From contig CM070901.1 of NCBI GenBank assembly GCA_036417435.1, forward strand, positions 2,826,001 through 2,890,000: 64,000 bases of DNA, given 5' to 3'. This document shows, piece after piece, positions 34,747 through 47,025 of the stretch. Numbering within the stretch: position 1 is the first letter of the stretch; every line of letters begins with the position of its first letter. Under the pieces are notes generated by a model. That model did not search any database and had not been told where the DNA came from. It was given only the letters and a program-made list of their open reading frames with translations. Position numbers and translations under genes: made by a program. Source of the DNA: Inia geoffrensis. Taxonomy: Eukaryota > Chordata > Mammalia > Artiodactyla > Iniidae.

Positions 34747-34766
34747 TATATATATATATATATATA
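34711..34766 (+). repeat. (CA)n followed by (TA)n microsatellite
   Basis: About 17 CA units (34711-34744), then about 10 TA units (34746-34766). Confidence 0.93.
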
Positions 34767-34867
34767 AAGAGTATGAACAACAAAGTCCTACTATATACCA
34801 CAGGCAACTATATTCAATATCCTATAATAAACCATAATGAAAAAGAACATGAAAAAGTATATATGTA

Positions 34868-35073
34868 TTTTTTTTTTTTTTTTGTGGCACGTGGGCCTCC
34901 CACTGTGTGGCCTCTCCCACTGCGGAGCACAGGCTCCGGATGTGCAGGCCCAGCAGCCACGGCCCATGGGCCCAGCTGCTCCACAGCACGTGGGACCCCC
35001 CCAGACCAGGGCATGAACCCGTGCCCCCCGCACCGGCAGGCGGACTCCCAACCACTGCGCCACCAGGGAAGCC
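34868..35073 (-). mobile_element. CHR-type SINE 'B', inverted relative to A
   Basis: On the minus strand it starts GGCTTCCCTGGTGGCGCAGT and ends in a pure A-tail (T-run 34868-34883). Its first ~120 bp (to 34954) are present on the left at 17897-18017; its last 86 bp are not. The end point of the inverted duplication thus lies inside this SINE. Confidence 0.9.
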
Positions 35074-38000
35074 GCTAGATATACTTTTAAATATATATAG
35101 TATAAACTTACTCACTTTGCTGTTCACCAGAAACTAACATAGCATTGTAAATCAACCATACTTCAATAAAAAGAAAAAAAAAAACTGGGAAAGGAATAAC
35201 AGATGTAGATCTTTTAGAATGTGTTTGAACTTAAAGGACTAGCTGCTTAAAACAAATAGATGTAGTTATAGGTCAACATATAGGAACCCCATGGTAACCA
35301 CAAATCAAAAATCTACAACAGATACAAAAAAAATAAGAGAGAAAGAAATTCAAGCATACTACTAAAGAAAATCATCAAACTACAAGGGAAGAAAGTAAAA
35401 GTAAGAGGAAAGAACAGAGAAGAGCTACAAAAACAAACAATAAGCAAGAAAACAATAAACAAAATGGCAATAAGTACACACCTATCAATAATTGTTTTAA
35501 ATGTCAATGAACTCAGTGCACCAATCAAAAGACATAAGGTGGCTGATTGGATTAAAATAAACAAGACTCATCTATATGCTGCTTACAAGAGACTCACTTC
35601 AGACCTAAAGACACACACAGACTGAAAGTGAGGGGATAGAAAAATATATTTCATGCAAGTAGAAATGACAAGAAAATAGTGGTAGCAATACTCATATCAG
35701 ACAAAGAGACTTTAAAACAAAGTCTATAAGAAAAGACAAAGAAGGGCATTATATAATGATAAAGGGATCAACACAAGGAGATAATACTGCACTTGTTAAC
35801 ATGTATACACCCAATACAGGAGCACATAATTATATAAAGCAAATATAAACATATATAAAGGGAGAAACTGACAACAATACTGTAATTGTAGGGACTTTAA
35901 CACCCCACTTACATAAATGGACAGATCATCCAGACAGAAAATCAATAAAGCAACAGTGGTCTTAAATGATACAATAGACCAGTTGGACTTAATAGATATC
36001 TACAGGGCATTCCATCCAAAAAGAGCAGAATACACATTCTTTTCAAGTATACATGGAACTTTCTCCAGGATATATCACATGCTAGGCCACAAAACAAACC
36101 AACAAATTTAAGATGATAGAAATTATATCAAGCATTTTTTCTAGCCACAGTAGTATGAAACTAGAGATCAATTATATGAAGAAAAATGGGAAAAACACAA
36201 ACATGTGGGGACTAAACAAAATGCTCTAAAAAACCAATGGGTCAATAAAGAAATCAAAGAGGGAATCAGAAAATACCTCGAGACAAATAAAAATGGAAAT
36301 GCAACTTTCCAAAATCCATGAGATACAGCAAAAGCAGTTCTAAGAGGGAAGTTTATAGTGATGCAGGCATACCTCAAGAAGCAAAAAAAAAAAATCAAAT
36401 AAGCAACGTAACCTTTCATCAAAAGGAATTAGAAAAAGAAGAACAAAGAACAAACCAAAATCAAACAAAGACACTACAGAAAAAGAAAATTAGAGGCCAA
36501 TATCTCTGATGAATATAGATGCAAATATCCTCAACAAAATATTAGCAAATTGAATTGAACAATATATAAAAAGGATCATACACGATGAAGTGAGATTTAT
36601 TTCAGGGATGCCAGGATGGTTTAATATTCACATATCAATGTGATACACCTCATTAACAAAAGGAAGGATAAAAAATCACATGATCATCTCAATAGACACA
36701 GAAAAAGCATCTCACGTAGTTCAACATCCATTCATGATAAAAGCTCTCAACAAAGTAGGTATAGAGGGAACATACTTCAACATAGCAAAGGCCATATATG
36801 ACAAACCCATAGCTAACATCATACTCAATGGTGAGAAGCTGAAAGCTTTTCTTCTAAAATCAGGAAAAACACAAGGATGCCCACTCTCACCACTTCTATT
36901 TAACATAGTATTGGAAGTTCTAACCACAGCAATCAGACAATAAAAAGAAATAAAAGACATCCAAATTGAAGGGAAGAAGTAAAACTGCCACTGGTTGCAG
37001 ATGACACAATACTATACATAGAAAACCCTAAGGCCTCCACCAAAAAAAACTGTTAGAACTAATAAATGAACTCATTAAAGTTGCAGAATACAAGATTCAT
37101 ATATGTTGCTTTTTTATACACTTATAGTGAGCTATCAGAGAGAGAAATTAAGGAAATAATCGCATTAACAATCACATCAAAAAGAATAAAATATCTAGCA
37201 ATAAACTTAACCCAGGAGGTGAAAGAACTATACTCTGAAAACTACAAAACACTGGTAAAGAAATTTGAAAATGATACAAAGAAATTGAAATATATCTTGT
37301 GTTCTTGGATAGGAAGAATTATTATTGTTAAAATGGCCACACTACCCAAAGCAATCTACAGATTAAATGCAATGTCTATCAAAATATCCATGATATTCTT
37401 CACAGAACTAGGACAAATAATCCAAATTTATATGGAACCATAAAAGACCTCAAACAGCCAAACCAAGAGAAAAAAGAATAAAATGGGAAGTATCATGCTC
37501 TCTGATATCAGACTATACTATAAAGCTACAGTAATTAAAACAGCATAGTGTTGTTATAAAAACAGACACATAGATCAATGGAACAGAAAACAGAGCCTAG
37601 AAATAAACCCACACACTTATGGTCAATTAATCTATGACAAAGGAGGCAAGAAAATACAATGGAGAGAAGACAGTCTCTTCAATAAGTGGTGCTGGGAAAA
37701 CAGGACAGCTACACGGAAAAAAGTGAGATTAGAACATTTCTCACACCATATACAAAAATAAGTTCAAAATGTATTAAAGACCTAAATGTAAGACCTGAAA
37801 CAATAACACTCTTAGAAGAAAACATAGGTGGAACACTCTGATATAAATTGTAGCATGGTTTCTTGAATTTTTCTCCTAAGGCAAAAGAAACAAAAGCAAA
37901 AATAAACAAATGGGAGCTAATTAAACTTAAAAGCCTTTGCACAGCAAAGGAAACCAACAACAAACTGAAAAGGCCACCTACTTAATGAGAGAAAATATTT

Positions 38001-39016
38001 GCAAATGATATAACTGATAAGGCATCAATATCCAAAATCTATAGACAGCTTACACAACTCAATATCAAAAAAACAAAGAAACGAATTAAAAAATGGGCAG
38101 AAGTCCTGAAAAGACATTTCTCCAAAGAAGATATACAGATGGCCAAAAGTCACATGAAAACATGCTCAATATTGCTAAACTTTAGAGAAATGCAAATCAA
38201 AACCACAATGAGATATCACCTCACACCTGTCAAAGTGGCTATCATCAAAAGTCTACAAATAACAAATGTTGGTGATGATGTGCAGAAGAGGAAACCCTCA
38301 TATACTGTTGTTGGGATTGTAAATTGGTGCAGCCACTGTGGAAAACAGTATGAAGTTTCCTTAAAAAACTAAAAATAGAAATACAATGTGATCCAGCAAT
38401 TCCATGGCTAGGTATATATTCAAAGAAAATTAAAAAAAGAAAAACAAATTCAGAAAGGTACATGCACCCCAATGTTCATAGCAGCATCATTTACAATTGC
38501 CAAGATATAGAAACAATGTAAGTGCCCACTGACAGATGAATGGATAAAGAAGATGTGGTACATACATACAATGGAATATTACTCAACCATAAAAAAGAAT
38601 AAAATTCTGCCATTTGCAACAGTTTGGATGGACCTAGAGAGTATTACACTTATTGAAATAAGTCAGAGGAAGGCAAATATTCTATGCTATCACTTATATG
38701 TAGAATCTAAGAAATAAAACAAATATATGTGACAAAACAGAAAAAGAGTCACAAATATAGAGACCAAACTAGTGGTTACCAGTGGGGAGAGAACTGCGTG
38801 GGTGGAGAGGCAAGATAGGGGTATGGGATTAAGAGATACAAACTATTATGTATAAAATAAACAAACAACAAGGATATATTGTATGGCACAGGAAAATATA
38901 GCTATTATTTGTAATAAATTTAAATGGATAATGTATAAAAATATTAAATCACTATGTTGTACACCTGAAACTAATATTGTAAATGAACCATACTTCAATT
39001 TAAAAAAAGAAATAAG

Positions 39017-39233
39017 GGCTTCCCTGGTGGTGCAGTGGTTGAGAGTCCACCTGCCGATGCAGGGGACACGGGTTTGTGCCCTGGTCTGGGAAGATCCCAC
39101 ATGCCACGGAGCGGCTGGGCCCGTGAGCCATGCATGGCCACTGAGCCTGTGCATCTGGAGCCTGTGCTCGACAACGGGAGAGGCCACAACAGTGAGAGGC
39201 CCGCATACCACAAAACAAAACAAAACAAAACAC
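39017..39233 (+). mobile_element. CHR-type SINE with (AAAAC)n tail
   Basis: Starts GGCTTCCCTGGTGGTGCAGT, with the B-box-like GGTTTGTGCCC near 39070, and ends with aaaac repeats at about 39211-39232. It lies in or beside the A-tail of the old L1. It is duplicated at 13740-13954. Confidence 0.9.
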
Positions 39234-39361
39234 TATTAAAAAAGTAAAAGGCAAGCACATCACAGACCAGTAAAAGATATTTCAAATATTTATATAAAAT
39301 ACATAAAGCCATTTAGGATTGCTAAAAAGTAATTTTCAAATTAATAATAAAAAGATCATTC
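39234..39361 (+). mobile_element. Ancient L1 fragment between insertions
   Basis: AT-rich sequence that I read as part of the ancient L1 ORF2 interrupted at 32195. It continues after the young L1 at 47026 ('agattaaaaagacacttcag'). Confidence 0.5.
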
Positions 39362-39378
39362 AAAAGAAATATAAGCAA
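39362..39378. repeat. Right young L1 target-site duplication, 5' copy
   Basis: AAAAGAAATATAAGCAA, identical to 47009-47025. A third, inverted copy at 13592-13608 is the orphan half on the left. Confidence 0.95.
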
Positions 39379-41817
39379 GTTCAAAGATGGCGGAAGAGTA
39401 AGACGCGGAGATCACCTTCCTCCCCACAGATACACCAGAAATACATCTACACGTGGAACAACTCTTACAGAACACCTACTGAAGGCTGGCAAAAGACCTC
39501 AGACCTCCTAAAAGGCAAGAAACTCCCCACGTACCTGGGTAGGGCAAAAGAAAAAAAGAAAAAACAGAGACAAAAGAATAGAGACGGGACCTGCACCAGT
39601 GGGAGGGAGCTGTGAAGGAGCAAAAGTCTCCACACACTAGGAAGCCCCTTCACGGGCAGAGACTGCGGGAGGCGGAGGAGGGAGCTTCGGAGCCGCAGAG
39701 GAGAGCACAGCAACAGGGGTGCGGAGGGGAAAGCGGAGAGATTCCCGCATAGAGGATCGGTGCCGACCGGCACTCACCAGCCCGAGAGGCTTGTCGGCTC
39801 ACCCGCCGCGGCGGGCGGGCGGGGCTGCGAGCTAAGGCTCGGGTTTCGGTTTCAGACGGAGCGCAGGGAAAGGACTGGGGTTGACGGCTTGAACGTAGCC
39901 TGAAGGGGGTAGTGCACCACGGCTAGCCGGGAGGGAGTCCGGGGAAAAGTCTGCACCTGCCAAAGAGGCAAGAGACTTTTCCTTCCCGCTTTGTTTCCTT
40001 ATGCGCGAGGAGAGGGGTTTAAGAGCTCTGCTTTAACGAACTCCAGAGACCAGCGCGAGCCGCGGCTGAAAGCACAGTCCCCAGAGACCGGCGCGAGCCG
40101 CGGCTAAAAGCGCGGATCCCAGAGACGGGCGGGAGACGCTAAGGCTGCTGCTGCCGCCACCAGGGGGCCTGTGTGCGAGCACAGGTCACTGTCCACACCA
40201 CTCTTCTGGGGAGCCTGCGCAGCCCGCCACTGCCAGATTCCCGGGATCCAGTGACATCTGTCCAGGGAGAACACACGGCGGGCCTCAGGCTGGTGCAGCA
40301 TCACGCCGGCCTCTGCCGCCGCAGGTCCGCCCCGCACGCCATGCCCCTCTCTCTCCCCTTGGCCTGAGTGCGCCAAAGCCCCCAAATCAGAGGCTCCTTT
40401 AACCCTGTCCTGTCTGAGTGAAAAACAGACGCCCTCCAGCGACCTACACGCAGAGGCAGGGCCAAATCCAAAGCTGAACCCCTGGGAGCTGTGAGAACAA
40501 AGAAGTGAAAGGGAAATCTCTCCCAGCAGCCTCAGAAGCCGCGGATTAAAGCTCCACAATCAGCTTGATGTACCCTGCTTCTGTGGAATACATGAATAGA
40601 CAGTGACTCATCCCAAATTGAGGTGGTGGACTTCGTATGCAAGATTTATGATTTTTTTCCCCTTTTTCCTCTTTTTGTGAAAGTGTATGAGTACGCTTCT
40701 CTTTGAGATCTTGTATGTATAGCTTTGCTTCCACCATTTGTCCTAGGGTTCTATCCGTCCATTGTTTTTTTTTTTTTTTTTTTTCCTTTTTTCTCTATAA
40801 GAAATTTTTTTCTTAATAATTAATTTTAATAATTCTATTATACTTTACCTTCCCTCTTTCTTTCTTTCCTTCCCCCCTTTATACAACGAATCATCCCAAG
40901 TGGAGGAGGTGGTCTTTGAAAGCAAGATTTATGATTTTTTCCCCTTTACCTCTTTTCGTGAGGGTGTATGTGTAAGCTTCAGTGTAGGATTTTGTCTGTA
41001 TAGCGTGGCTTTCAACATTTGTCCTAAGGCTATATCCGTCCTTTTTCTTTTTTCCCCTAAATAATTATGTTTTAATTCAATAACTTTATTATACTCTACT
41101 TCATTCTATTTTACTGTATCTACTTTCTGTCCTTTATCCTTCCTTCCTTCCTTCCTTCCTCCCTCCTCCTTTCTTTCCTTCGGGCCTTCTTTCCTTCTTC
41201 TTTCTTTCTTCCTTCCTTCCCTCCCTCCCTTCCTTCCTTCCCTCCTTTCCTTCTTTCTTTCTATCTTCCTATTTCTACTAATTTACTCTACTTTCTCTCC
41301 CTTTTAATCTGAGCTGTGTGGATGAAAGGTTCTTGCTGCTCCTGCCAGGAATCAGGACTCTGCCTCTGAGGGGGGAGAGCCAACTTCAGGACACTGGTCC
41401 ACAAGAGATTTCCCAGCACCACATAATATCAAACGGCGAAAATCTCCCAGGGATCTCCACCTTAACACCAGCACCCAGCTTCACTCAACGGCCAGCAAGC
41501 TACAGTGCTGGACAACCTATGCCAAACAACTAGCAAAACAGAAACACAACCCCACCCATTAACAGAGAGGCTGCCTAAAATCATAATAAGTCCAGAGACA
41601 CCCCAAAACACACCACCAGACGTGGACCTGCCCACCAGAGAGATAAGATCCAGCCTCATCCACCAGAACACAAGCACTAGTCCCCTCCACCAGGAAGCAT
41701 ACACAACCCACTAGACCAACCTTAGCCACTGGAGACAGACATCAAAAACAACGGGAACTACGAACCTGCAGCCTGCAAAAAAAAAAAGGAGACCCCAAAC
41801 ACAGTAAGATAGGCAAA
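39379..41817 (+). promoter_or_regulatory. 5'UTR and promoter of right young L1
   Basis: Contains AAGATGGCGG at 39384-39393, then a CpG-rich segment (about 39400-40500) with an uncommonly high CG density for this AT-rich window, two ~160-bp units (about 40600-41040) and a polypyrimidine microsatellite (41136-41275). The CpG-rich part still holds many intact CG dinucleotides, a sign of youth. Confidence 0.87.
41136..41275 (+). repeat. TTCC/TTTC polypyrimidine microsatellite
   Basis: Five cctt repeats, then mixed tccc and tttc units with one 'cgggcc' interruption. It is the mirror of 11695-11832 with the same interruptions. Confidence 0.9.
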
Positions 41818-42723
41818 ATGAGAAGACAGAAAAACACACAGCAGATGAAGGAGCAAGATAAAAATGCACCAGACCTAACAAATGAAGAAGTAATAGGCAG
41901 TCTACCTGAAAAAGAATTCAGAATAATGATAGTAAAGATGATCCAGAATCTCGGAAATAGAATGGAGGCAGGGATGGAGAAGATGCAAGAAATGTTTAAC
42001 AAAGATCTAGAAGAACTAAAGAACAAACAAACAGAGATGAACAACACAATAACGGAAATGAAAAATACACTAGATGGGATCAATAGCAGAATAACTGAGG
42101 CAGAAGAACGGATAAGTGACCTGGAAGATAAAATAGTGGAAATAACTACTGCAGAGCAGAATAAAGAAAAAAGAATGAAAAGAACTGAGGACAGTCTCAG
42201 AGACCTCTGGGACAACATTAAACGCACCAACATTCGAATTATAGGGGTTCCAGAGGATGAAGAGAAAAAGAAAGGGACTGAGAAAATATTTGAAGAGATT
42301 ATAGTTGAAAACTTCCCTAATATGGGAAAGGAAATAGTTAACCAAGTCCAGGAAGCAGAGAGAGTCCCATACAGGATAAACCCAAGGAGAAATACACCAA
42401 GACACATATTAATCAAACTCTCAAAAATTAAGTACAAAGAAAGCATATTAAAAGCAGCAAGGGAAAAAAAACAAATAACACACAAGGGAATCCCCATAAG
42501 GCTAACAGCTGATCTCTCAGCAGAAACTCTGCAAGCCAGAAGGGAGTGGCAGGACATACTGAAAGTGATGAAGGAGAAAAGCCTGCAACCACGATTACTC
42601 TACCCAGCAAAGATCTCATTCAGATTTGATGGAGAAATTAAAACCTTTACAGACAAGCAAAAGCTGAGAGAGTTCAGCACCACCAAACCAGCTTTACAAC
42701 AACTGCTGAAGGAACTTCTCTAG
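41818..42723 (+). CDS. LINE-1 ORF1p: RNA-binding chaperone, intact reading frame
   Basis: 301 codons without interruption (human ORF1p has 338). ORF1p forms trimers on L1 RNA and is needed for retrotransposition in cis. The lysine/glutamine-rich start MRRQKNTQQMKEQ is followed by a long heptad-like coiled coil (about residues 25-120, e.g. MNNTITEMKNTLDGINSRI), an RRM-type domain (about 125-220, with NIRIIGVPE and PRHILIKLSK) and a C-terminal domain (about 225-301). The C-terminal domain retains QARREW, whose arginine pair is important for RNA binding in human ORF1p, and LLYPAKISFRF. The first ATG follows GGCAAA. ORF2 begins 58 bp after the stop. The L1 around it has a broken ORF2. Confidence 0.93.
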   Translation: MRRQKNTQQMKEQDKNAPDLTNEEVIGSLPEKEFRIMIVKMIQNLGNRMEAGMEKMQEMFNKDLEELKNKQTEMNNTITEMKNTLDGINSRITEAEERISDLEDKIVEITTAEQNKEKRMKRTEDSLRDLWDNIKRTNIRIIGVPEDEEKKKGTEKIFEEIIVENFPNMGKEIVNQVQEAERVPYRINPRRNTPRHILIKLSKIKYKESILKAAREKKQITHKGIPIRLTADLSAETLQARREWQDILKVMKEKSLQPRLLYPAKISFRFDGEIKTFTDKQKLREFSTTKPALQQLLKELL

Positions 42724-42781
42724 ACAAGAAACACAAGAGGAGGAAAGGACCTATAACAACGAACCCAAAACAATTTAGAAA

Positions 42782-45700
42782 ATGGGAATAGGAACATGCA
42801 TATCGATAATTACCTTAAATGTAAATGGACTAAATGCTCCCACCAAAAGACACAGATTGGCTGAATGGATACAAAAACAAGACCCATATATATGCTGTCT
42901 ACAAGAGACCCACTTCAGACCTAGAGACACATACAGACTGAAAGTAAGGGGATGGAAAAAGATATTCCATGCAAATGGAAATCAAAAGAAAGCTGGAGTA
43001 GCAATTCTCATATCAGACAAAATAGACTTTAAAATAAAGACCATTACAAGAGACAAAGAAGGACACTACATAATGATTAAGGGATCGATCCAAGAAGAAG
43101 ATAGAACAATTGTAAATATTTATGCACCTAACACAGGAGCACCTCAATACATAAGGCAAAAACTAACAGCCATAAAAGGGGAAATCGACAGTAATACACT
43201 CATAGTAGGGGACTTCAACACCCCACTTTCACCAATGGACAGATCATCCAAAATGAAAATAAATAAGGAAACACAAGCTTTAAATGATACACTAAACAAG
43301 ATGGACTTAATTGATATCTATAGGACACTCCATCCAAAAACAACAGAATACACATTTTTCTCAAGTGCTCATGGAACATTCTCCAGGATAGATCATATCT
43401 TGGGTCACAAATCAAGCCTTGGTAAATTTAAGAAAATTGAAATTGTATCAAGTATCTTTTCCGACCACAACGCCATGAGACTAGATATCAATTACAGGAA
43501 AAGATCTGTAAAAAATACAAACACATGGAGGCTAAACAATACATTACTCAATAATGAAGTGATCACTGAAGAAATCAAAGAGGAAATTAAAAAATACCTA
43601 GAAACAAATGACAATGGAGACACAAGGACCCAAAACCTATGGGATGCTGCAAAAGCAGTTCTAAGAGGGAAGTTTATAGCAATACAAGCCCACCTTAAGA
43701 AGCAGGAAACATCTCGAATAAACAACCTAACCTTACACCTAAAGCAATTAGAGAAAGAAGAACAAAAAACCCCCAAATTTAATAGAAGGAAAGAAATTAT
43801 AAAAATCAGATCAGAAATAAATGAAAAAGAAATGAAGGAAACAATAGCAAAGATCAATAAAACTAAAAGTTGGTTCTTTGAGAAGATAAACAAAATAGAT
43901 AAACCATTAGCCAGACTCATCAAGAAAAAAAGGGAGAAGACTCAAATCAATAGAATTAGAAATGAAAAAGGAGAAGTAACAATTGACACTGCAGAAATAA
44001 AAATGATCATGAGAGATTACTACAAGCAACTCTATGCCAATAAAATGGACAATCTGGAAGAAATGGACAAATTCTTAGAAATGCACAAACTACCAAGACT
44101 GAATCAGGAATAAATAGAAAATATGAACAGACCATTCACACGCACTGAAATTGAAACTGTGATTAAAAATCTTCCAACAAACAAAAGCCCAGGAACAGAT
44201 GGCTTCACAGCCGAATTCTATCAAGCATTTAGAGAAGAGCTAACACCTATCCTTCTCAAACTCTTCCAAAACAGCAGAGGGAGGAACACTCCCCAATTCC
44301 TTCTACGAGGCCACCATCACCTTGATACCAAAACCAGACAAGGATGTCACAAAGAAAGAAAACTACAGGCTAATATCACTGATGAACATAGATGCAAAAA
44401 TCCTCAACAAAATACTAGCAAACAGAATCCAACAGCACATCAAAAGGATCGTACACCATGATCAAGTGGGGTTTATTCCAGGAATGCAAGGATTCTTCAA
44501 TATACGCAAATCTATCAATATGATAGACCATATTAACAAATTGAAGGAGAAAAACCATATGATCATCTCAATAGATGCAGAGAAAGCTTTCGACAAAATT
44601 CAACACCCATTTATGATAAAAACCCTACAGAAAGTAGGCGTAGAGGGACCTTTCCTCAACATAATAAAGGCCATATATGACAAACCCACAGCTAACATCA
44701 TCCTCAATGGTGAAAAACTGAAAGCATTTCCACTAAGATCAGGAACAAGACAAGGTTGCCCACTCTCACCACTCTTATTCAACATCGTTTTGGAAGTTTT
44801 AGCCACAGCAATCAGAGAAGAAAAGGAAATAAAGGAATCCAAATCGGAAAAGAAGAAGTAAAGCTGTCACTGTTTGCAGATGACATGATACTATACAAAG
44901 AGAATCCTAAAGATGCTACCAGAAAATTACTAGAGATAATCAATGAATTTGGTAAAGTAGCAGGATACAAAATTAATGCACAGAAATCTCTGGCATTCCT
45001 ATATACTAGTGATGAAAAATCTGAAAGTGAAATCAAGAAAACACTGCCATTTACCATTGCTACAAAAAGAATAAAATACCTAGGAATAAACCTACCTAGG
45101 GAGACAAAAGACCTGTATGCAGAAAATTATAAGACACTGATGAAAGAAATTAAAGACGATACAAATAGATGGAGGGATATACCATGTTCTTGGATTGGAA
45201 GAATCAACATTGTGAAAATGACTCTACTACCCAAAGCAATCTATAGATTCAATGCAATCCCTATCAAACTGCCACTGGCATTTTTCACAGAACTAGAACA
45301 AAAAATTTCACAATTTGTATGGAAACACAAAAGACCCCGAATAGCTAAAGCAATCTTGAGAGCGAAAAACGGAGCTGGAGGAATCAGGCTCCCTGACTTC
45401 AGACTATACTACAAAGCTACAGTAATCAAGACAGTATGGTACTGGCACAAAAACAGAACGATAGATCAATGGAACAGAATAGAAAGCCCAGAGGTAAACC
45501 CACGCACATATGGACACCTTATCTTTGATAATGGTGGCAGGAATATACAGTGGAGAAAGGACAGCCTCTTCAATAAGTGGTGCTGGGAAAACTGGACAGC
45601 TACATGTAAAAGTATGAGCTTAGATCACTCCCTAACATCATACACAAAAATAAGCTCAAAATGGATTAAAGACCTAAATGTAAGGCCAGAAACTATCAAA

Positions 45701-46597
45701 CTTTTAGAGGAAAACATAGGCAGAACACTCTATGACCTAAATCACAGCAAGATCCTTTTTGACCCACCTCCTAGAGCAATGGAAATAAAAACAAAAATAA
45801 ACAAATGGGACCTAATGAAACTTCAAAGCTTTTGCACAGCAAAGGAAACCATAAACAAGACCAAAAGACAACCCTCAGAATGGGAGAAAATATTTGCAAA
45901 TGAAGCAACTGACAAAGGATTAATCTCCAAAATTTACAAGCAGCTTATGCAGCTCAATAACAAAAAAACAAACAACCCAATCCAAAAATGGGCAGAAGAC
46001 CTAAATAGACATTTCTCCAAAGAAGATATGCAGACTGCCAACAAACACATGAAAGAATGCTCAACATCATTAATCATTAGAGAAATGCAAATCAAAACTA
46101 CAATGAGATATCATCTCACACCAGTTAGAATGGCCATCATCAAAAAATCTAGAAACAATAAATGCTGGAGAGGGTGTGGACAAAAGGGAACCCTCTTGCA
46201 CTGCTGGTGGGAATGTGAATTGGTTCAGCCACTATGGAGAACAGTATGGAGGTTCCTTAAAAAACTACAAATAGAACTACCATATGACCCAGCAATCCCA
46301 CTACTGGGCATATACCCTGAGAAAACCAAAATTGAAAAAGAGGCATGTACCAAAATCTTCATCGCAGCTCTATTTACAATAGCCCGGGGATGGAAACAAC
46401 CTAAGTGCCCATCCTCAGATGAATGGATAAAGAAGATGTGGCACATATACACAATGGAATATTACTCAGTGTTAAAAAGAAACGAAATTGAGCTATTTGT
46501 AATGAGGTGGATAGACCTTGAGTCTGTCATACAGAGTGAAGTAAGTCAGAAAGACAAAGACAAATACCGTATGCTAACACATATATATGGAATTTAA
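42782..46597 (+). pseudogene. LINE-1 ORF2 with one nonsense and two frameshift mutations
   Basis: Same protein as the left ORF2. The first 443 codons, with the whole endonuclease domain, are open and differ from the left at about four residues. A GAA-to-TAA change makes a stop at 44111-44113. Then a 2-bp deletion near 44272 and a 1-bp deletion near 44836 shift the frame. The rest is open to 46597 with FADD (coded near 44877), the cysteine region and the terminal THIYGI. The only complete product that could be made is an endonuclease plus the start of the following region, without a full RT. Confidence 0.93.
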
Positions 46598-46970
46598 GAA
46601 AGAAAAAAAAATGTTATGAAGAACCTAGGGGTAAGACAGGAATAATGACACAGACTTACTGCAGAATGGACTTGAGGATATGGGGAGGGGGAGGGGTGAG
46701 CTATGGGAGGGCGAGGGAGGGGCATGGACATATATATACTAACAAACGTAAGGTAAATAGCTAATGGGAAGCAGCCGCTTGGCACAGGGATATCAGCTCG
46801 GTGCTTTGTGACTTCCTGGAGGGGTGTGATAGGGAGAGAAGGAAGGAGGGAGACGCAAGAGGGAAGATATATGTGAACGTCTGTATATGTATAACTGATT
46901 CACTTTGTTATAAAGTAGAAACTGACACACCATTGTAGAGCAATTTTAACCCAATAAAGATGTTAAAAAA
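46598..46970 (+). other. 3'UTR of right young L1 with G-rich tract
   Basis: It contains a polypurine G-rich stretch at about 46679-46727 with several runs of three to five G, able in principle to form a quadruplex as described for L1 3'UTRs, and AATAAA at 46953-46958. Confidence 0.75.
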
Positions 46971-47008
46971 AATAAAATTAAATTAAATTAAATTAAAAAT
47001 TGAAAAAA
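46963..47008 (+). repeat. Patterned A-tail (AAATT)n of right L1
   Basis: After eight A residues come 'taaaattaaattaaattaa'-type repeats and a final A10. The left L1 instead has a plain ~25-nt A-tail. Different tails confirm that the two 3' ends arose from separate insertions. Confidence 0.85.
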
Positions 47009-47025
47009 AAAAGAAATATAAGCAA
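47009..47025. repeat. Right young L1 target-site duplication, 3' copy
   Basis: AAAAGAAATATAAGCAA, identical to 39362-39378. Confidence 0.95.

Larger units (their letters stand above)
34456..35178 (+). mobile_element. L1 3'UTR fragment carrying two SINEs
   Basis: L1 3' end sequence ('agtcctactgtatggcacag' near 34476 and again 'agtcctactatataccacag' near 34783) ends in 'cttcaataaaaag' plus an A-run at about 35161-35184. It separates the two halves of the old L1. A TSD is not convincing. Confidence 0.65.
32205..39010 (+). mobile_element. Old near-full-length L1, interrupted
   Basis: The 5' end is at about 32205 (AAGATGGCAGAGTAGGAGG). It has a 5'UTR to about 33380, an ORF1 remnant (33384-34250) and an inter-ORF part to about 34455. 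It resumes at about 35179 with inter-ORF and ORF2 (start near 35460) and runs to its A-tail near 39000-39010. The split is an inserted L1 3' fragment (34456-35178). ORF2 is broken into many frames. The 3' portion (35179-39010) exists twice in the window, because it was copied in inverted orientation to 13970-17787. Confidence 0.83.
34954..46970 (-). repeat. Right arm of large inverted repeat (donor arm)
   Basis: Reverse-complement counterpart of 6001-18017. Here the content is in its natural context. The old L1 continues upstream of 34954 to 32205, and the young L1 has matching TSDs on both sides. This makes the right arm the original and the left arm the recipient. Confidence 0.9.
39379..47008 (+). 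mobile_element. Right young full-length L1 with intact TSD
   Basis: A complete 7.6-kb LINE-1 on the plus strand: 5'UTR 39379-41817, ORF1 41818-42723, 58-bp inter-ORF gap, ORF2 42782-46597, 3'UTR, AATAAA at 46953-46958 and a patterned A-tail to 47008. A 17-bp perfect TSD flanks it. ORF1 is open, ORF2 is broken by three lesions. It belongs to the same young subfamily as the left nested L1, from which it differs at about a percent in ORF2. Confidence 0.95.

Noticed and set aside
6001..46970. Assembly artefact (fold-back or collapsed repeat) as full explanation of the inverted arms
   Set aside because: Not excluded, but judged less likely. The arms differ at the percent level outside the copied tract, have different A-tails and TSDs, and the inner junction has filler sequence typical of end joining. 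Read-level confirmation remains essential.
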